From Rhexocercosporidium sp. MPI-PUGE-AT-0058 (taxonomy: Eukaryota > Ascomycota > Leotiomycetes > Helotiales), in NCBI GenBank assembly GCA_020746875.1, contig JAGTJL010000015.1, positions 434,001 through 498,000 of the forward strand: 64,000 nucleotides of DNA, given 5' to 3'. Numbering within the stretch: the first letter of the stretch is position 1; each line of letters begins with the position of its first letter. Shown here piece by piece: positions 22,712-32,833 of the stretch. The translations under genes and the position numbers were made by a program. Below the pieces are notes generated by a model. It did not search any database and had not been told where the DNA came from. It saw only the letters and a program-made list of their open reading frames with translations.

Positions 22712-24655
22712 TGCTCATGCCGATGCACGAAAGGACTTGCATCTGGCACACCTCCACAACATGAATGGGTCTCAAATCGAGCTGCGGCCGCGCCCAGGCC
22801 TGATTTCTAATATCGATCTCATCAACCCTACCATCGTACAGCTCACTTAGCTGATGTGTGGCAGCCAGCCTCAGCGCGTATTGTGAATGCCACATTGTTG
22901 AGCCTCACCAATCTCCGTGGGCGAATTTCCAGCTGCATCCGAGGAGGCAACTGATAGGGTGCCATGCCACGGATAATATACTTGTTGGTTTCTGGAACCT
23001 GCATATCGCCACGTCGAGACTGCATTTGCAGCAAGTCAAGGCTCGTTTCAGCACAGCCGCATGCAGGAAAAAGAAGCGACAACATATTCAGTAGCGCATA
23101 AGAAACTGTTCCAACGGCACCAGGAGGGCTTTGTCAAGAATCACTGTGGCCTTCTACCTGCGCTGACCCCGCAACCGGATGCCTTTGCGGTTTTTGGGTT
23201 CTATGCACTCGCACGGCGCAGTGCTTGACCGACTTTTGGATGTCGCCGGAATAGGGCCCTATGCGAGCCTGCGCCCTTCTCCAAAAGGGAGGACGAAAGT
23301 GGATTGGTATTGATGTGCTGCGCAAGTGTAGCAACATGCAGAAAACGGTTGGCAAGCCACGGGGAAATAGACGAAACGAGGCACAGGTAAAACAGTAACA
23401 ACCTCACATATGAACGACGGTGTACCTCAAAACGGAATGGAACTTGACGGAGAACTGTCTTCAAGAAAAAGCCTATGGGAAATATTTCAGGACGGCTCTA
23501 GAATGCGAAGACTTTTTGATTGGGAAGCACGGAGCATGGAGGGCTGGTCTAGAGCCTGAATGAACGACGCTTACAAAAGTAATTTTACCTATGTAGTGCT
23601 CATGGGCATGTGCACTGGTTAGGTGTCTTACTGCTTCTCATCTCTTGGTTCTCATGCAAGAGAAATAAATGGAGGATAAGTCATCAAACTAGATCGGCCC
23701 AATAGATCCAGCAATGGGGAGTTACATCTTGCTGACCTAGCGGCTGGTGAGCAAAATACTGTGAGTACATGTTGCAAGCGAGTTCCTGGACTTTCTGTGA
23801 GTTCACTTTGGCCAGGAGGGCAAGAGGCTTGATTTCTATGCAGGCGGATCAATGACACAGGGTCATCGTCCGGCTTTGAAAGGAGGTATGAAAACGGGTA
23901 CGGGTACGGATACGGATACGGCTGCTAATGCAAGAACTGTCATGTCTTTTCTTGTCTTAAACTCGGCCCCCGGATTGATACCAGTAGAAGGTTGGTGCAT
24001 GTTGACATCCATGGAAACTTTGCCCGGCGCAGCATAGTTGAAATCGTGGCAGGTGTTGTTCTAAAGCCACCTAAGGTGCCGAGCAAATGTTAGAGTCTTA
24101 CTGGAGGAGGATGAATTGTCTCTCTGAGTCCTTACACCGCCAAAATATCTTCTAAATGACAGTCTACCACTGGATGGAGCGAAGAAGAACCCCCTCCCCA
24201 TTTCTTACTATGATTCTCACCTCAAAGTTTGAATCGGTGTTCACATTTAGTAAGTGACTGGGTCATAAGGGGCATTGGCATTCCTCGAGCACGTCTATTA
24301 GATCACCGCTCCCGTGGATTAATACACTGATGTATAAGACAATACACGCTTGGCAGGTGTCCTGATATACAACACAACTCCTAAATGAGAGTCGCTATAA
24401 TCTCGCTTGCTAAACAGCAAGCGAAGAACAAACTCGAGGGTAAAGCTAAAGTGCAAATTTCATGGGCTGTCATAAGCTTGATTGCAAGATTAATTTCCAA
24501 TCTCGGACGAAGCTGAAACATGACATTACGGTGGCGACGAAGACTCAGACAGAATTTGAGAGAAAATCATCAAATAGTATTTTTTAACTCCTCGCTACCC
24601 AAACATCAGTAAACACAGCGCTACATTACTTGAGTTCACTTTGCCTGTCCTTCAA
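22712..24655. other. Gene-poor region
   Basis: Nearly 2 kb with only short random ORFs. A small hexamer repeat lies at 23895-23921. Nothing else can be supported. Confidence 0.45.
23895..23921. repeat. Short GGGTAC/GGATAC hexamer tandem repeat
   Basis: About four and a half copies of a hexamer: two GGGTAC-type units pass into two GGATAC-type units. Confidence 0.8.
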
Positions 24656-25747
24656 TTATGCCGATCTTGCTAATGCCCTCTCCCACACAGCTTGAGTCTC
24701 CTCCCACACTAACTTGTCCACCCCATCCTGACGATATCCAGGCAGTACTGGTGATTCCTTCGCGCTCTCATCATTAGGGCCCAATCTGTAGACACCATTC
24801 CCAACACCGTCCTTAGTCACAGAGGCTTCCGCAACTTTCAATCCAGCCGGCAATTCCACACCAGCAATCCCCCCAATTGTCGATGACGGGTATCTCGAGC
24901 TTGTAGCAAGGAAGAGAACACGCTCTCCAGCCTCGTCGATCGTCATCGAGAAAAGGTTGACGATCGGCAAGAGGCACCGACCTAACGCAGCAGGAATAGC
25001 ATAAAGCCCCGACGCCGAAGCCAGAAGACGATCCAGAACGCCGGAATTCACAAAACCTGGGTACTTGTGGATGAATGTGATAGTAGGGTTGAACTTTGCG
25101 AGCTCTTCGAAGGCGAGGGTGGTTTGAGTGGTGCCGTTCTCGGCGGCTTTGATGAATGTGAAGTCGTTCTTGACTTCGAGATCAGTGATGTCGATGGCGG
25201 ATTCTTGACCGCCGGCTAGAATGGAGATCACACGAGGGAGGGGACTAGCTTTGAGGAGGGGAAGAAGGTTGTAGATGAATCGCAGGCGTGAGTAGTAGCG
25301 GAGTGCGTGGGGAATGTCGATTCCTTCTTCACTTTCTAAGATCAATGTTAGATGTATACTTCATAGTCAGGAGCTGTGTAACTTACCTGCACGTCCTCCA
25401 AAAGCTAGGTATCCAGGTGATACGAACACCAGATCGACCTTCTTTTCCTTTGACTTAATCTCGTCACATGCCTTGTCAACATTCTTGATCAAGGAGATCT
25501 CGGTTTCGATGAGCTCGTATGTTCCTTCGGGGTTCAATTTCTTGATCTCATTCAGAAGCGGAGTTGCAGCACCCTTTGATCGACAGAGGATGTATATCTT
25601 CGGTGCTTTGGTGTTCTTTGCGAATTGTCTGAGGGATCCCATTCCGATGCCTGAAGTTGCTCCTACGAAGACAGCTACGAGATCGGAAGCTTGTTCGGAA
25701 GATTTGAAAGTGACATTGGACTTGCGAATATCTTTGATACTGACCAT
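24656..25747 (-). CDS. Short-chain dehydrogenase/reductase
   Basis: Minus-strand exons 25387-25747 and 24656-25335 give 346 residues. The cofactor site is VAVFVGATSGIGMGSLRQF (the TGxxxGxG glycine motif, with Thr in place as AT-SGIG). The next strand, KIYILCRSK, ends in Arg/Ser, which favours NADP. A VDLVFVSPGYLAFGGR segment replaces the common NNAG, and no clear Ser-Tyr-x-x-x-Lys triad is visible: where the active-site Tyr is expected there is RVISILAGGQES and later TLAFEELAKFNP. The protein is therefore a divergent SDR of the large fungal group often found near metabolite genes, and its substrate is unknown. There are no other biosynthetic genes beside it. It is divergent from ISA2. Confidence 0.85.
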
Positions 25748-26359
25748 GTTGAGGATGTGATCGGTGCTTTTTGTGGTGGAATGATATATATTTGATAGTT
25801 CTTGGAAGATGAAAAAACGTAGGCTGAATACTGTATGTGAATGAGAAGCAAACCTCAAGAGCTACCCACCTACCTTATATATTCACAGAAGCAAGAACTC
25901 ATATTCCCATGCACATTGTGGTTGCCTGATGCCATGCTCGCATTCTGCCCCCAAAGCCCTTCGAATGCGGTGCGCATGGACGATGTACAATCCTCGCTCC
26001 TTCGCGCCCCGAGATGGGGCCGCCCTAAAACCACAGGCCGATGTTTATTACAAATCCGGCTTTTGGAACAAGCTTCAACGACATCGCTCTGTCTCTTGAT
26101 GGAATTTACAGAAGCTAAATCCATACAGTCCGAGAGCTGTATTATAGCTTCTGGTCAATTCTCAGCGCACCACAGCATTTGGATACTGTAAACCTTTAAA
26201 ACTGCAAAGTCTCAAGTATCGGCACGTGATTGCAGGGGTTGGCTTAATTCCGATATCAAGAAGTGCTGAATCATCCCTGGTATTCTTCTAAACTCTCACC
26301 ACCTACGTCTGTGTCGCCAATCTTTCTTGCGATCTCCCACCCTCCTTTCTTCAATAATC
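25748..26359. other. Divergent intergenic region between the SDR gene and ISA2
   Basis: Contains a CACGTG at 26223-26228, about 130 bp before the ISA2 start. No further gene is supported. Confidence 0.4.
26223..26228. promoter_or_regulatory. CACGTG E-box upstream of ISA2
   Basis: Palindromic Cbf1-type core in the promoter shared by ISA2 and the divergent SDR gene. Function is inferred. Confidence 0.35.
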
Positions 26360-27165
26360 ATGGCATCTCGGAGTATCGCTAGAAGCTGTTCGCAACTCGC
26401 GACATCCACTCCCTCCTCCGCCGCGCGAGCTTTCCTCCAACTCGCACCCCAACGATACCTACATACCAGCTCTCTAGTCCTAGACTTTCTCGTCCCAAGC
26501 GTCCCATCTCAAGCTCTGCGCCCTAGAAAGGCATATCGCCCCCTCTCGTCGCGGCAGCAGAATGTAGCAATAAGGAGCTTTACATCTTCATCAAGACGGA
26601 AAGCAACAACAGCTATTTTCAACCCTCGCGATGACGATGATGGAAAGCCCATGCATATCGAGATCACCCCTCGGGCTTCGAACGTACGTTTGGGAAGCTC
26701 TAGCATACGAGAAAGGGCTAATATTGCCTGCAGCGTCTGAAAGAAATCATGTCCAAAGACTCGAACCCGAATCTCGCTCTCCGAATATCAGTAGAAAGCG
26801 GCGGTTGCCACGGCTTCCAATATCTCATGTCTCTCACGACGCTCCCACCATTCACTTCCAGTCTTCTACAAGAAGAAACCTCACCAGCATTGAACACCTC
26901 ATCCAGCGATCCGAACACCATGCCCTCCCCGTCGCTACCAGACGTAGAAGGGAAGAAGGAGAAGCTGGATGAGGACGATACGGTGTTTGCGGTGGACGAT
27001 GGATCGGGAGCGAAGGTTGTTATGGATGGGCCGAGCTTGGAGGTTTTGAAGGGGAGTAAGGTTGATTATACGATGGAATTAATTGGCAGTCAGTTCAAGA
27101 TTGTGGATAATCCGTTGGCTACGAGTAGTTGTGGGTGTGGTACTAGCTTTGATATTAAGGCTTGA
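26360..27165 (+). CDS. ISA2: Mitochondrial iron-sulfur assembly protein ISA2 (A-type/HesB family)
   Basis: Exons 26360-26683 and 26734-27165 give 251 residues. Isa2 works with Isa1 and Iba57 to make 4Fe-4S clusters in mitochondria. The first 90 residues are Arg/Ser/Ala-rich with no acidic residues for long stretches, as in an import presequence. The A-type domain runs from MHIEITPRASNRLKEIM to the end. Its three cluster-binding cysteines are present: SVESGGCHGFQY and the C-terminal CGCG of ATSSCGCGTSF. Between the first cysteine and the DDTVFAVDD strand there is a Ser/Pro/Thr-rich insertion of about 45 residues, much longer than the usual hairpin there. Confidence 0.93.
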
Positions 27166-27813
27166 GAATCAAGAACCTCGTCTGCTCACATTTTTACCTA
27201 CGGCAAGGTCACAGTACACATCTTTTGTGGCTAGAATGCACAACGGTCGTGCCTGCCTTATGCATTGCGAAAAAGAACCGTGTTTCTCAATGTGTTATTG
27301 AAGTAGTTTATTTCGGAATTAAAGAAAATTCGGAAATCGCAGTACACTACTCACTTGAATCTCAATTCCGGGCCCGCTTCCCAAGCCCCAGACATATCAG
27401 GACAATAAAACCGCTACCTAGATTGAAGTTTCACTTGAATGGTACCCCTGAAGCTACATGAAGAGGTACAGACAGATCGTCACCGCAACGCCAAAAGTCG
27501 CCGAACGACACTGGGCTTTATTGATCTGAGGTTGGACTGGATGGCGACTACTATGTGGTAGTACGACATGCAACAGCAAGGCAAATTTCACGCTGGATAT
27601 ATGTCACGGAAACAAGTTCGGACAGTTGAAGAGAATGTGTTTGAGTTTTCGAGGGGTTCTCGCTTATTTAGCTCACGAGGGCAGCGTTCTTGCTTTTGCA
27701 AGGTCATTTCATTTTGTTCATCATCAACGCCGTGCATGCCAAACTGCCAAATCCAGCAGATAACCCCAAGCCCTTTGGTATCATCCACAGTTCATCCGTC
27801 GTTCCAGAGTGAC
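27166..27813. other. Convergent intergenic region
   Basis: Tail-to-tail spacer between ISA2 and RPL7; nothing recognised. Confidence 0.5.
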
Positions 27814-29415
27814 TTAGTTCATCTGTCTAATAAGAGCATTGATCTTGTCCTCTGTTTGATTTCATTAGCAGACATTCAGTCATCGTGGAAGGGTAACCCG
27901 AAGCTTAGAACATACCTCTGTTTCCGAGATCTCCTCCCTCAACGAAATGTCTGAACTTGCGAGTGCGGAATCCACCAGTAGGGTTGCTGAGCTTGAATGG
28001 CCAGAGGAAGTTGGCGGCTTGCTTGAAGTTGGGGCCGACGGTGAAGATCTCGTGGATCAAATCCTCCATGCAGACAATGCCGTACTTGCCGAGGTTGGTC
28101 TCGATGATGGAGTTGTCGGTGAGAGCAATGCGTTGCTTGTTGACCTTTCCGTATCCACGCTTGTAGATGAGCTCACGGACAGTCTTCAAGTTGGGGTAAC
28201 CGTAGGCGATCCATGGCTCAACAACCTTCAACATCTCAAGAGTGGCCTTGGTCATGCGAACAAAGACACCATTATTGATCTGGAGAAGACGGAGGAGTTG
28301 GAGGATCTTGCGGGGCTTTGGGGCGATCTTGTTGATACTGAAGACTGTCAGTGGAGATACTCAGGATGAAAAGATGTGAGGCTTACCCCTTGATACGGAC
28401 AACGAAGACCAGCTTGTCCTCAGCAGGGATGTAGAAGGTACCCTCTTGCTTGGCCAAACGTTGAAGACGGATCTTCTCACGCTCTTGGTCACGGTACTCC
28501 TTGACGTACTTCTCGGCACGCTTGAAGATGACACCACGCTTCTCCTTCTGGGCCTGTGATGAGAAGGTTAGTAATGATACAAACACATTCTCAATATACA
28601 TAGGGTAGCATCGGTGACAAAGTTCAGACCCGAAAGATGGTTAATTGGCGACAGCATCGACACCTAAATGTCTAGTCGCAAAAATGGTGTTATGCATCAT
28701 ATAAGTCCTGCGATGCCATCCTGTGTATATATATAAACAGCCCGACGTACCTTCTTCTTCTTCTCGAGCTCAGCAGTGCGCTCCTCCCGGGCCTTCTCCT
28801 GAGACTTGCGCTTCTTGAGGAGCGTCTCTGGGACGAGAATCTGGTCGTTGGTAGGGACGCTTCTATTCTCAGGTCAGTCTTGTGTCCTGCATACAAGTAA
28901 ATGTATGAAGTAGAGCGCCGAATGGGAATTGCAGCTGAAGCGCAGCATTCTCGCAGATGGCTAACTCGAAGGTATGGTTTTAATCGGTGAGAGACTTGAC
29001 GGTGATACCACTCTTTCAACCGGTAAAGGTAGTAGGATAGTCCTGCCAATCAAGTCTGAATCTCATCCAACAAGACCCCAGACAAAGTCTGGGAGGTATG
29101 CACGGCACATGATCAATCGTTTTGTAGCGCGAAGCATAGGTACTGACTGTGCGCGGCAATAGATTTAAAGGAGAAGTAGACCTTCAACCTCAATACCCCG
29201 TACTACATCTCTCATGACACAGGTCGGAACCTAGATCAATGAGGGAGAAGCTCAGGAAGAATCGAGCTACGAGCCATGCATCGGTCACTCTGAAGCTGAC
29301 CTTCGATGCAACTGCGCTCGAGCGAGAGGACACCGACTAGACTGAATCCAACACATTCGACGAACTATTCGAGAGTATTGGAGGGGGTAGGATGGGCGAC
29401 ATACGAGGCAGGCAT
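27814..29415 (-). CDS. RPL7: 60S ribosomal protein L7 (uL30)
   Basis: Minus-strand exons 29405-29415, 28751-28862, 28387-28553, 27916-28337 and 27814-27851 sum to 750 nt, 249 residues, the usual size. The N-terminus [19 protein letters not shown] and the basic helix [20 protein letters not shown] are typical of eukaryotic L7. The uL30 core includes [20 protein letters not shown] and [15 protein letters not shown], followed by [20 protein letters not shown] and the ending [12 protein letters not shown]. The first coding exon has only 11 nt, ahead of a 542-nt intron; such long first introns are common in fungal ribosomal protein genes. Intron 2 (197 nt) hosts a C/D snoRNA. The gene is divergent from ATS1 with 219 bp between starts. 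Confidence 0.96.
28619..28705 (-). ncRNA. Intron-encoded C/D box snoRNA (snR39/snR39b type) in RPL7 intron 2
   Basis: Inside the 197-nt second intron. The D box CTGA is at 28624-28627 and a C-box-like ATGATGC (one change from RTGATGA) is at 28694-28700, on the minus strand. Directly upstream of the D box is CCATCTTTCGGGT, the exact complement of the large-subunit rRNA stretch ACCCGAAAGATGG, which is nearly universal. Counting five bases back from the D box selects the G of CCCGAAAG. That corresponds to the yeast Gm805 target of snR39b, two bases from Am807 guided by snR39 and snR59. In yeast snR39 and snR59 also sit in RPL7 introns, so host and target agree. A GCGAC/GTCGC pair could fold the middle. 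The 5' and 3' ends are estimates. Confidence 0.78.
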
Positions 29416-29560
29416 CGTGGCGGTTGGCGATTGTCGATGTTGTCGGGGTTGGTTGGGGAAAGAGGAAAAGTTCGGGACGAAATTTCGAAAACCTCGTGTG
29501 GGTTGAAGGGCGCTAGTAAAACGGCTATTCTAAAAGAGCTTTAGCGCAAAGTACGCTCAC

Positions 29561-29566
29561 CACGTG
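29561..29566. promoter_or_regulatory. CACGTG E-box in the RPL7-ATS1 divergent promoter
   Basis: CACGTGAC lies roughly 70 bp before the ATS1 start and 150 bp before the RPL7 start. Cbf1-type sites are known in promoters of ribosomal protein genes of many fungi. Confidence 0.45.
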
Positions 29567-29634
29567 ACGAGTGTCATCATCTTAGTGGTTCCCGAACTCG
29601 ACATCAGTTTCCCGTTGCAAGCTGGTCACAAAAA

Positions 29635-30717
29635 ATGTCGGTGATTTATGCGATCGGATCGAATGGCTCAGGCCAGCTTGGAATTGGTCATAAAGAAGAC
29701 GTGTCGGTTCCAAAAGCGGTCCTTTTCGACCCAGACACCACCATCAACCAAGTCACTCGAATCGGAGCCGGAGGCAATCACACCTTGTTACTAGCATCCG
29801 CTATTATTTACTGCTCAGGAGATCATGCCACTGGTGCATGTGGTCTTCTTCCCAATCAGAAAGTCCTAGACGCTCATTTTCATCAAGTTCGGTTGGATAT
29901 AGAGGAAAACAAAGGTCAAGTCGTTCTCTGTGCTGCGACTTGGGAAGCATCTATTATCGTCCAACAAGATGAGAATGGCTGTGCTACGAAGGTGTACTCG
30001 TTTGGAATAGGAAACAAGGGCGAGCTTGGCCAGGGAGAGCTCTTGTTTCGCTCGTCAAAAGCCCAGCTGATCAAGGATTTCCCACCCAAGGGGCTGGAGG
30101 TCGTGGATCTTGCAGCTTCGGTAAGTCATGTTGTTGCGATTCTGAGTAATGGGGAAATTTATGGTTGGGGAAGCGGTCGGAAAGGCCAGCTAGGCCAACC
30201 TGAAGGCATTGTTTACGCACCGCGGAAGATCACTGGGCTGGATTTCAACGTTATTCGGGCTGTTTGTGGACGAGAATTCACATACCTCATTGGCGAGCCT
30301 GGGGTTGGACAACATGTTGTTCTGGGATCCGATAAGTGGGACATAAGATCAGCGGCACCACAAGCTGTTCCTGGATGGAAGAGTGTTGGATCAAGCTGGG
30401 GCAGCATATTCGTTTTGCAGCAGGACGGAAAACTTCTTTCCTGGGGACGAAACGACCATGGACAGTTGACTCCTCCCGACCTCCCACCAATTGTACAGAT
30501 TGCGATTGGCAGTGAGCATGCATTGGGACTTACGAATGATGGAAAGGTCCTCGCCTGGGGTTGGGGGGAACATGGAAACTGTGGACCTAGTACAACAAAT
30601 GGGGATGTTAAGGACAAGTGGAATATTATTGCTTCCTCTCAATATTTACCACCGGGTAGCATAATATCTAGTATCGGAGCTGGTTGTGCTACCAGTTGGG
30701 TCTGCATCAATACCTGA
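29635..30717 (+). CDS. ATS1: RCC1-repeat protein, Ats1-like
   Basis: Single exon, 360 residues. RCC1-type beta-propeller blades repeat throughout: YAIGSNGSGQLGIGHKED at the start, YSFGIGNKGELGQGE, YGWGSGRKGQLGQPEG, LSWGRNDHGQLTPPD and LAWGWGEHGNCGP. The length and early MSVIYAIGSNGSGQLG match yeast Ats1. Ats1 pairs with Kti11/Dph3 and is linked to diphthamide synthesis on elongation factor 2 and to wobble-uridine modification. Seven-blade RCC1 itself is longer and carries a nuclear signal, absent here. The shared promoter with RPL7 suits a role in translation, but that link is inference. Confidence 0.82.
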   Translation: MSVIYAIGSNGSGQLGIGHKEDVSVPKAVLFDPDTTINQVTRIGAGGNHTLLLASAIIYCSGDHATGACGLLPNQKVLDAHFHQVRLDIEENKGQVVLCAATWEASIIVQQDENGCATKVYSFGIGNKGELGQGELLFRSSKAQLIKDFPPKGLEVVDLAASVSHVVAILSNGEIYGWGSGRKGQLGQPEGIVYAPRKITGLDFNVIRAVCGREFTYLIGEPGVGQHVVLGSDKWDIRSAAPQAVPGWKSVGSSWGSIFVLQQDGKLLSWGRNDHGQLTPPDLPPIVQIAIGSEHALGLTNDGKVLAWGWGEHGNCGPSTTNGDVKDKWNIIASSQYLPPGSIISSIGAGCATSWVCINT

Positions 30718-30868
30718 GCTATTTCTTCTCCTCGACGTTCTCGGACACTGCTCATCCCAGTCGCTGGTGTCTCCTTCGAAGTTGGCCATTTTTGGAAGCC
30801 ATGCTCATCAGGACTTTATCTGAGGGCTCAAGCGATATATTGCTATTTAATACTGTCCTCCGAAGCTT

Positions 30869-32489
30869 TCAATCAAACAGTCCGAGTTTGTTGACCTGCT
30901 ATTGTCAGTCACGATACCTAGGAAGAGGCAGAGTACATACTTCTGACAGTCTCTGGGTTGGAGCTAGACGCTGTGTTGGATCTGGATCTGGATCTGCGTC
31001 GGCATTTACACTCTGACCTTGATTTCCGGAAGTCTCTGGTCGTCCCGAGTTCATGGTCAACGAATTCTGGACGTAGTCAGCATATGGAATGTTAAAGCTG
31101 CCAATGACCTCTACCTTTTCCTCGCCTTGGTCCCACATGAGCATCCCATCATCGTCATCATAGTTTGATGGATCCCATTGTCTATCATCATCGTCTGCCG
31201 GTAGGAAGAGCGATTGTGACTGGACACTAGGCTGTGGCGGTGGAGGAGATGGTCTAGAGATTCTTGTTGCCTCACGGGCGAGGCTTGGGGCTGCGCTGGT
31301 TGGTGGAGGAGGCATTTGTGAGGTCGCCGCTCTCTTAGTGCTAGAAGCAGCTTCCAAGGGTTGCCTGGAGGCAGGTCTCTTCGAATTGGCTCTTGAGGCA
31401 TTAGGTGCAGGCGTCGCTGAGGCACCTCTCGAATCTCCAATAGTCATAAGAATGAACTCGCTCAGGATACCATCTTCGCTGTATGAGAACTGCATTGGAC
31501 TTGCAGGATGTGAATACAATGCCTTGACCATCGTATTTGAGATGCCAGCATGTGCAACGATTGCCTTGAAGTCTTTGACGCTGATGACAATGTGAAGCTT
31601 TTCTTCGACCGAAAACTCGGCAAATTCAAGGGTATCAACAGCAATTGTTGTATGTAATGGCTGCTTCAATATTTCTAGTTTCATATCAGAGAGGAAAATC
31701 TAGAGTTGGAATTGTACCTACCACTCCCTGACATGATCTTCTCCGTGTAGCTGGTGAAGCTGACTTTACCATCTTCGGAGTATATATCCAATTGCTCAGT
31801 TCCAGGCCCGAAATGCTCAACATATTCTCTTAGGGTCCTGGAAGAAATTGACCAGTTGTTGTTCGCGCTCTCCTTGACAAATAGAGCATGCATAGGCGCA
31901 ACCGCTTCAAATGTCAGACGGTAGGTCTTGAGCACGCCTATAAGGGTCAGAACTTTCATCGAAGCGCTTTCCACGGACTGACATACCATGCCTGCAAATC
32001 ATCTTGATCACAAATCGACTCCTCGTCTTGCCTTCACCATCTTCAATGGCAACATCGCATTTCTCAACAGCAGTGTCCTTTTCTCTCGTCGGATCCACCG
32101 TTCGGCCTTTGAATACTGACAACAAGGCCTCGGAATATCAGCAACACACATGAAGAGAGCTCTGTATAACCTACCTTATTGTATATCTTGCATGTGAACT
32201 TGTCCTTTGCCTGGGTACCGGCAGTTCTCACGGGTTTGAAATGGTACTTGGAGAAGAACTTGCTTCCTAGTGTGAAGGAGGCATAGGCAGATTTTGAAGA
32301 GTTGAGAGCTGTCAGAACGAGCTGAATCAAGGATCAGTGCTCACTCAAACAATTATAAATCTGGAAATCGCAAACCTTCTCATTGGACGCCTCTATGGCC
32401 ACAGCCTCCGAGAACTTCGAGAGACATACAAGAGCGCTGTGAAGCTTGTCCAAAGACTCTGGGTTTAGAGTGAAGCTCAAGATGGCCAT
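30869..32489 (-). CDS. RAD9: DNA damage checkpoint clamp subunit Rad9 (9-1-1 complex)
   Basis: Six minus-strand exons: 32376-32489, 32175-32321, 31987-32128, 31722-31937, 30941-31674 and 30869-30898, giving 460 residues. Rad9, Hus1 and Rad1 form a PCNA-like ring loaded at damaged DNA. The start MAILSFTLNPESLDKLHSAL and the block GVLKTYRLTFEAVAPMHALF belong to the clamp fold, which ends near SEDGILSEFILMT. The C-terminal tail is disordered, Pro/Ser-rich and acidic, with many SP/TP sites where checkpoint phosphorylation binds TopBP1/Cut5. The last exon (30 nt after a 42-nt intron) changes the ending from a read-through to TQRLSEQVNKLGLFD, the terminal motif shared by fungal orthologs. That supports the intron. 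Confidence 0.93.
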
Positions 32490-32833
32490 TTTGGAATTTA
32501 GCAAATAATGCAGAGAGTCTTTAATAACCCTTGATCACCTTAGACAACCTCACGTCGAATATCCTGCACAGACATAGTGCTTTTGATGTTGCAGATGCAA
32601 TGTCGAAGGTAGAATGGTGACTAGTACATTTGGTTGTGGCCCGTGCCTGGTCGCGTCGGCTGCTGTTGGATGACGCGCTGCGGGGTTAAGTAAATATTGT
32701 ACGGAGTACTTCAGGCAACCCGTGTCCACCAAAATCAACATATTTTACGGCTCCCGACATCCAGATCGCTGCCTATTTATATTTGTTACTTTTTAACCAG
32801 GTATTAAATACCATTCAAACATCATCCATCACC
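32490..32833. other. Divergent intergenic region between RAD9 and the F-box gene
   Basis: Short shared promoter; no elements I can name with confidence. Confidence 0.4.

Noticed and set aside
24656..25747. A secondary metabolite cluster around the SDR gene
   Set aside because: No synthase, transporter, cytochrome P450 or regulator lies nearby.
28863..29404. A second snoRNA in RPL7 intron 1
   Set aside because: Several CTGA strings occur but there is no convincing C box or rRNA-complementary guide.
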